Origin: Promicromonospora iranensis
GTDB lineage: Bacteria; Actinomycetota; Actinomycetes; Actinomycetales; Cellulomonadaceae
Reading direction: 5' to 3'
Length of the DNA: 64,000 nt
Assembly (NCBI RefSeq): GCF_028994775.1
Contig: NZ_JAJQMN010000017.1
Location: 30,521-94,520 of the forward strand
Numbering within the stretch: the stretch's first letter is position 1; each line of letters starts with the position of its first letter. Under the pieces are notes generated by a model. It saw only the letters and a list, made by a program, of their open reading frames with translations, was not told the DNA's origin and did not search any database. A program made the position numbers and the translations under genes. Positions 60,286-64,000 of this stretch are shown one piece after another.

Positions 60286-61182
60286 TCAGCGCAGTGCGCG
60301 CAGCAGCCGGGCGCACCGAGGCGGGTCCTCCGTCAGGCCGTGCTCCAGGCCCCAGAGCCGGTAGTCGGTGGTCCGCCACAGCGCCCACGCACGGGTCAGG
60401 CCGGGGTCGAGCCCGCCCGCGTCGACAAGCAGGTCGAACCACTGGGGGATATCGCCGTCGGCCATCTCGTCGACGCGGTGCCAGAGCACCTCCACCGCCG
60501 TGCGCTCGGCGTCGCCGCGGCGCAGCACCGGGTCGACCACGCACCACCGGCCGTCCGGATGGCGCAGGACCTGGCCGAAGTGCAGGTCGGCGTTCACCGC
60601 GACCGGCTCGCGGTCGCCGGCCAGGATGGTCGCCCCCGCCTCGGTCGCGACGTCGAGGTCCGCACCGTCGAACGGTCTGCCCAGTCGCTCCCACACCACG
60701 CGGAGCCGTGGCGTCAGCTCGGCCACGTCGTCGGAGGTGTGCCGCAGGCCGGCGGCCACGCCGTCGCGGGCCGGGACGGCGAGCAGGCGGGCGATCCGCG
60801 CGATCTCGCTGATCGCGAGCTCCAGGGGCTCGTTCGCGAGCGACCTGTCGGGATCGAGCCGCTCCAGCAGCAGCACGCCCTCCGCGGCGTCGGCGGCGTG
60901 CTCCGCGACGACGCCGTGGCCGCGCCAGAACCGCAGCGCGGCGGAGAGCGCGGCGACGTCGTCGCCCGGCGGCGCGAGACGGAGCGCGGCCGGCCGGCCG
61001 GCGCGGCGCACGGGTACGACCAGCGCGTTCGACCCGTGCCGAGGCCGCCCGTCGACCGTCAGGTCCCAGCGCTCGCACCAGGACTCGACCAGGTGCGGCA
61101 GACCGGTGAGCCACCGCAGCTCCGGCGGCGTCGCGTGCCACCACCTGGGCATCGCGCGAAACGACTCCGGGACCTCGATCAC
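60286..61182 (-). CDS. aminoglycoside 6-phosphotransferase / hydroxyurea kinase-like protein
   Basis: The 298-residue protein belongs to the APH(6)/hur kinase family: SNALVVPVRRAGRPAALRLA (nucleotide loop and Lys/Arg), GVLLLERLDPDRSL and the catalytic loop VNADLHFGQVLR with metal-binding CVVDPV. Family members inactivate streptomycin by 6-O-phosphorylation, but chromosomal actinobacterial copies often have unknown substrates, so resistance should not be assumed. It is the first gene of a minus-strand series, 126 bp upstream of CBS copy 2. Confidence 0.85.
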   Translation of the reverse strand: MIEVPESFRAMPRWWHATPPELRWLTGLPHLVESWCERWDLTVDGRPRHGSNALVVPVRRAGRPAALRLAPPGDDVAALSAALRFWRGHGVVAEHAADAAEGVLLLERLDPDRSLANEPLELAISEIARIARLLAVPARDGVAAGLRHTSDDVAELTPRLRVVWERLGRPFDGADLDVATEAGATILAGDREPVAVNADLHFGQVLRHPDGRWCVVDPVLRRGDAERTAVEVLWHRVDEMADGDIPQWFDLLVDAGGLDPGLTRAWALWRTTDYRLWGLEHGLTEDPPRCARLLRALR

Positions 61183-61349
61183 GGCGCCACGCTACAGCGA
61201 GCGCACCAGGGATCGCGGGCCCCTCGATCAGGAGTCCTCTCCTGCTCCCGGCAGGAGCCCCGCAGAGTGGACGACGTCGTGCCGCGCACCGTGGCCGTCG
61301 TCAGTCTGAGCCGTCCGGCTCAGTCGCCATACTCCGGAAGGAAGCATCC

Positions 61350-61556
61350 ATGCCGTTCGCCAACCTCAAGGTGCCAGCGGACACCCTCACCGCGGAATCG
61401 AGGAAGAAGCTCCAGGACGCCGTCACCGATGCCTTCGCGAACGTGTACGGCGAGCGCGCGCGGGCGTCGACGCTCGTGATCCTCGAGGAGGTGGCCGACG
61501 GCGGGTGGAGCCTGGGCGGCAGCATCCTCAACGCGGACGTCCTGGGACGGAGCTGA
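61350..61556 (+). CDS. 4-oxalocrotonate tautomerase-family protein
   Basis: The 68-residue protein starts MPFANLKVPADTLTAESRKK; removal of Met exposes the catalytic Pro1. TLVILEEVADGGWSLGG matches the short tautomerase subunit, which assembles as a hexamer. The physiological substrate is unknown. ATG at 61350 follows GGAAGGAAG. It is monocistronic and converges on the PEP-mutase-like gene, 16 bp away. Confidence 0.9.
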   Translation: MPFANLKVPADTLTAESRKKLQDAVTDAFANVYGERARASTLVILEEVADGGWSLGGSILNADVLGRS

Positions 61557-61572
61557 CCGGAGCCCGCGGTCG

Positions 61573-62385
61573 TCACCCGTCCGTCGCTCGACGCACGTGC
61601 CGCTCGAGGCGGGCCTGCGCCTCCGGGTAGGGCGTGGCCGGCGGAACGTCGTGACCGTCCCTGACGGCGGTCGCGACGGCGACCGCCGCGTCGACCGCCG
61701 CACGGTAGGGCAGGGAGCCGGTGCTGACCCGCCGGACCCCGAGCTCACCAAGCTGCCCCACCGTGCGGCCGGGGACCACGAGGACGTTCAGCGGCAGCGG
61801 CAGCGCGCTCGCGAACCGTTCGAGCACTGCCGGGTCCGTGGCGCCGGGGACGAAGATGCCGTCGGCCCCGGCGTCGACGTAGGCGCGGGCCCGGTCGAGG
61901 GTGGCGTCGACGGTGGCGTTCTTGTTGAGCCAATAGGTCTCGACGCGGGCGTTGACGAACATGTGGGGTGCCGCCGCCTTGATCGCCGCCACCTTCGCGG
62001 CGTGTGCGGCGGGATCGATGAGCTCGCCGGACGTGGAGTCCTCGACGTTGACGCCCGCCAGCCCTTCGTCGGCCAGGGCCGCGACGAGGTCGGCGACCTC
62101 GGCCGGGTCGTCGCTGTAACCGTCCTCGATGTCGGCGGTGAGGTAGGCGGGGAGTGCCCGCAGGCGTCGGACCAGATCCACCGTGGCCTGGCGGCTCGTC
62201 CGGCCGGCGTCGGGTGTTCCGAGGGCGGCGCTGACGCCGAAGCTCGTCGTACCCACCGCCGGGAAGCCGGCCTCGACGAAAGCCAGGGCAGACGCGACGT
62301 CCCACGCGTTGGGGAGAAGGAGTGGTCGGGGGCCGTGGTGGAGGTCGGCGAACGTCATGAGGACAGCGTCCCAGGATCGTGTCAT
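61573..62385 (-). CDS. isocitrate lyase/PEP mutase-family protein
   Basis: The 270-residue TIM-barrel protein has the family blocks LLLPNAWDVASALAFVEAGF, AYLTADIEDGYSDDPAEVAD (Mg-binding Asp/Glu) and GVNVEDSTSGELIDP. The catalytic Cys-containing loop (KKCG) of isocitrate and methylisocitrate lyases is replaced by VETYWL, so it is more like the PEP-mutase/oxaloacetate-hydrolase branch. The substrate is unknown. ATG at 62385 follows GGTGGAGAG. Divergent from the quinone oxidoreductase gene. Confidence 0.88.
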   Translation of the reverse strand: MTRSWDAVLMTFADLHHGPRPLLLPNAWDVASALAFVEAGFPAVGTTSFGVSAALGTPDAGRTSRQATVDLVRRLRALPAYLTADIEDGYSDDPAEVADLVAALADEGLAGVNVEDSTSGELIDPAAHAAKVAAIKAAAPHMFVNARVETYWLNKNATVDATLDRARAYVDAGADGIFVPGATDPAVLERFASALPLPLNVLVVPGRTVGQLGELGVRRVSTGSLPYRAAVDAAVAVATAVRDGHDVPPATPYPEAQARLERHVRRATDG

Positions 62386-62404
62386 CGCTCTCCACCGTGA
62401 GCAT

Positions 62405-62434
62405 GTGAGGCAACGGATTCGCCGTTGCTCTCAC
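62405..62434. promoter_or_regulatory. long dyad between divergent PEP-mutase-like and qor genes
   Basis: GTGAG-GCAACGG and CCGTTGC-T-CTCAC form a 12-bp inverted repeat with one bulged base around a 5-nt centre. It sits 20 bp upstream of the PEP-mutase-like start and 81 bp upstream of qor. It may be an operator for both genes; no regulator gene adjoins. Confidence 0.5.
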
Positions 62435-62514
62435 TTCGCCGAAGCGGACGCCCCCGTCCGTTAACGTCGCCGACGCAGGGACAGAAGCCACGGACAGAAC
62501 AACGGAGACGAACG

Positions 62515-63477
62515 ATGCGAGCAATGACTGTCGAGCGATTCGGCGACCCGAGCGGCATGGCGATGACGGACGCCCCCGCCCCGGCCCCCGGGCCCGGGGA
62601 GCTCCTGATCGAGACCGAGGCGATCGGGGTCGGCGGTGTTGACGCCGTCATCCGCCGCGGCACCATCAGCGGGTACGGCATCACGACGGGACTGATCCTG
62701 GGCAGCGAGGTGGCCGGCACCGTGACGGCGGTCGGTCCGGACGTCGACGAGTCGTGGGTGGGTCGCCGGACATGGGCGTTCACGGGTCTCGGCGGTGGCT
62801 ACGCCGAGCAGGCGCTCGCCCGGGTGGACGACGTCGTCGCGCTTCCCGAAGGGCTGTCGTCGATCGACGCGGTGACCCTCGGAAGCTCGGCACCTGTCGC
62901 CCACTTCGCGCTCGCGCACGCGCACCTCGCACCCGGCGAGTCGGTGCTGGTGCGCGGTGCCGCGGGGAGCATCGGCATCGCGACCGTGGAGCTGGCGGTA
63001 CGTGGTGGCGCGAGCGCGGTGGCGGTGACGACGTCGTCGGCCGAACGCGGTGCCCGGCTCCGGGAGCTCGGGGCGACACACGCCCTCGACCGCTCCGGCG
63101 ACGGCGAACCGGACGCGCCGGCGTCCTTCGACGTGATCATCGACATCGTCGGGGGACCGGATACCGCCGAGTTCGTCGACCGGCTCACACCGAACGGGCG
63201 CCTGGTCCTGGTCGGGGCGGTCGCGGGATTCCCGCCGGCCGACTTCGGCGGCCGACTCCTGAGCTCGTTCCAGCAGTCCCGTTCCGTCGCGACGTTCAGC
63301 CTCGACAGCGTGCCCGTCCCGGCCAGGGACGCCGTCCGGGCCGAACAGTTCGCTGCGGCGGCGCGTGGGGAGCTGCACGCCGTCGTGCACGACGTGCTGC
63401 CCTTGGCCCAGGCCGCTGAGGCGCACCAGCAGATGGATGACGGCACGGTGTTCGGGCGGATCGTCCTCGTGCCCTGA
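62515..63477 (+). CDS. quinone oxidoreductase-like zinc-type alcohol dehydrogenase-family protein
   Basis: The 320-residue MDR-family protein has the GroES-like N-terminal domain (PAPAPGPGELLIETEAIGVG) and a Rossmann domain with VLVRGAAGSIGIATVELAV for NADPH. Zinc ligands are absent, so it is of the quinone/enal reductase (QOR) branch. ATG at 62515 follows CGGAGACG; a TTAACG hexamer 54 bases upstream may be the -10. Its TGA is followed in the same frame by the CPBP fragment. Confidence 0.9.
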   Translation: MRAMTVERFGDPSGMAMTDAPAPAPGPGELLIETEAIGVGGVDAVIRRGTISGYGITTGLILGSEVAGTVTAVGPDVDESWVGRRTWAFTGLGGGYAEQALARVDDVVALPEGLSSIDAVTLGSSAPVAHFALAHAHLAPGESVLVRGAAGSIGIATVELAVRGGASAVAVTTSSAERGARLRELGATHALDRSGDGEPDAPASFDVIIDIVGGPDTAEFVDRLTPNGRLVLVGAVAGFPPADFGGRLLSSFQQSRSVATFSLDSVPVPARDAVRAEQFAAAARGELHAVVHDVLPLAQAAEAHQQMDDGTVFGRIVLVP

Positions 63478-63780
63478 CACCACCGTGTTGACCGTGGGCT
63501 CATCGTCCTGACGCCGATCGGCGAGGAGCTTCTCTTCCGCGGCGTGGTGACGACCGGTCTGCTCCGCTACGGCCCCGTCATCGCGACCGTCGGCAGCGCC
63601 GTAATCTCCGCGCTGCTCCACGGCATCAACGTCGTGCTGCCCGCCGCCCTGGTGGTCGGGATCATCACCGCGGAGCTCCGACGGCGCAGCGACTCGGTCT
63701 GGCCGGGCGTGGCGGTGCACGCTTTCAACAACTCGATCACGGTGATCGCCCATGCGCTGATTCCGGGGGTCGTGTCATAG
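63478..63780 (+). pseudogene. 5'-truncated CPBP intramembrane protease
   Basis: Directly after the qor stop and in the same frame, about 100 codons encode the C-terminal core of a CPBP protease: EELLFRG at the first motif, ALLHG near the second and HAFNN at the third. The helices before EELLFRG are missing, and there is no start codon upstream of the catalytic glutamates; the first GTG (63544) lies after them. It is therefore a remnant, unless it is made by read-through of the single TGA. Confidence 0.75.
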
Positions 63781-64000
63781 CCCAGGAGAGGTCGGCCGGA
63801 CGTGCGCGCCGAGGTGGCCGGCGCCCCGGGCCGGTGTTCGAGGCCGGCCGGTAGGCGATGGCTCCTCGGTCGGGGCGACTGTGGCAGCCGATCGTGTAGC
63901 GGCTGCGTGGGATGCGTCCGCTGGGGTTGCCCATGCCGACGGCCGGGGTCCACGCCGGTGTCGGCTGCGTGGGGCGATTCTGCGCCTCCTCCGGTCCGGG
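63781..64000 (-). other. right-edge region, possible partial minus-strand gene
   Basis: A minus-strand frame is open from the right edge to 63737 and includes IPRSRYTIGCHSRPDRGAIA, which reads somewhat naturally, but it ends inside the CPBP fragment and I recognise no family. I do not support a gene here. No RNA gene or repeat is visible. Confidence 0.25.

Noticed and set aside
60286..61182. Acquired streptomycin resistance gene
   Set aside because: Codon use matches neighbours, there is no mobile element, and chromosomal members of this family often have other substrates.

Overview
The window is high-GC (about 70-75% by eye), densely packed chromosomal DNA of an actinobacterium. The regulator-plus-FAS gene order fasR-fabD-fabH-acpP-fabF, DUF3145 and DUF3052 proteins, a homodimeric-type aceE, a C50 carotenoid operon, a LAxTG surface protein and a secreted pectate lyase together suggest Micrococcales, perhaps near Promicromonosporaceae/Cellulomonadaceae; the family is inference. 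No phage, insertion sequence or CRISPR array is visible. Most genes are ordinary chromosomal genes in short, translationally coupled operons.

Layout. 1-7.2 kb: the 3' part of a CPBP membrane protease coupled to a NarL-type two-component system, a YcxB-like membrane protein, a divergent SDR-DUF2867 / TspO-like pair, a GNAT enzyme and a conserved actinobacterial membrane protein. 7.3-18.3 kb: tRNA-Val, peroxiredoxin and DUF3052, aceE, fasR and the type II fatty-acid genes, def. 18.5-23 kb: DUF3145, a DUF5819-HTTM membrane pair, rtcB, a CAU tRNA and a cupin. 23-29 kb: a large secreted PL1-PL9 pectate lyase behind LacI-like boxes, a sortase-type surface protein, a VanY-like peptidase and tRNA-Asn. 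29.2-34.6 kb: an ATP-grasp protein in lower-GC DNA, a possible gene remnant, two Nudix genes, a VOC protein and a DesK/DesR-like two-component system. 34.5-42.1 kb: a MarR regulator (CrtR-like) divergent from an eight-gene carotenoid operon idi-crtE-crtB-crtI-crtYe-crtYf-crtEb-TIGR01777. 43.3-47.6 kb: an acid-sugar catabolic operon (KdgT transporter, DUF1537 kinase, PdxA2-like dehydrogenase, GntR regulator). 48.5-51.2 kb: a probable copper-handling operon (DUF6153, DUF305, CopC-CopD fusion). 51.3-51.8 kb: a Gdx/SugE exporter preceded by a guanidine-III riboswitch, next to a truncated reading frame. 51.9-64 kb: a flavin monooxygenase, TetR, acetyltransferase, MFS, P450 with DUF6098, a minus-strand series of APH(6)-like kinase, CBS protein, FUSC exporter, flavodoxin-like protein and a second CBS protein, then tautomerase, PEP-mutase-like enzyme, quinone oxidoreductase and a 5'-truncated CPBP gene.

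The least expected signals are regulatory. A 15-16 base motif (TAGCCT-2 nt-CTAGT-AA-rich) occurs in only two places I could find: the crt promoter and the SDR/TspO divergent promoter 30 kb away. This suggests the MarR regulator controls both loci. A textbook-like guanidine-III aptamer ends directly against the Shine-Dalgarno of gdx. I found no convincing wholly new multi-gene system; the DUF5819-HTTM pair, the DUF6098-P450 pair and the CBS/FUSC/flavodoxin group are the least understood gene sets here.
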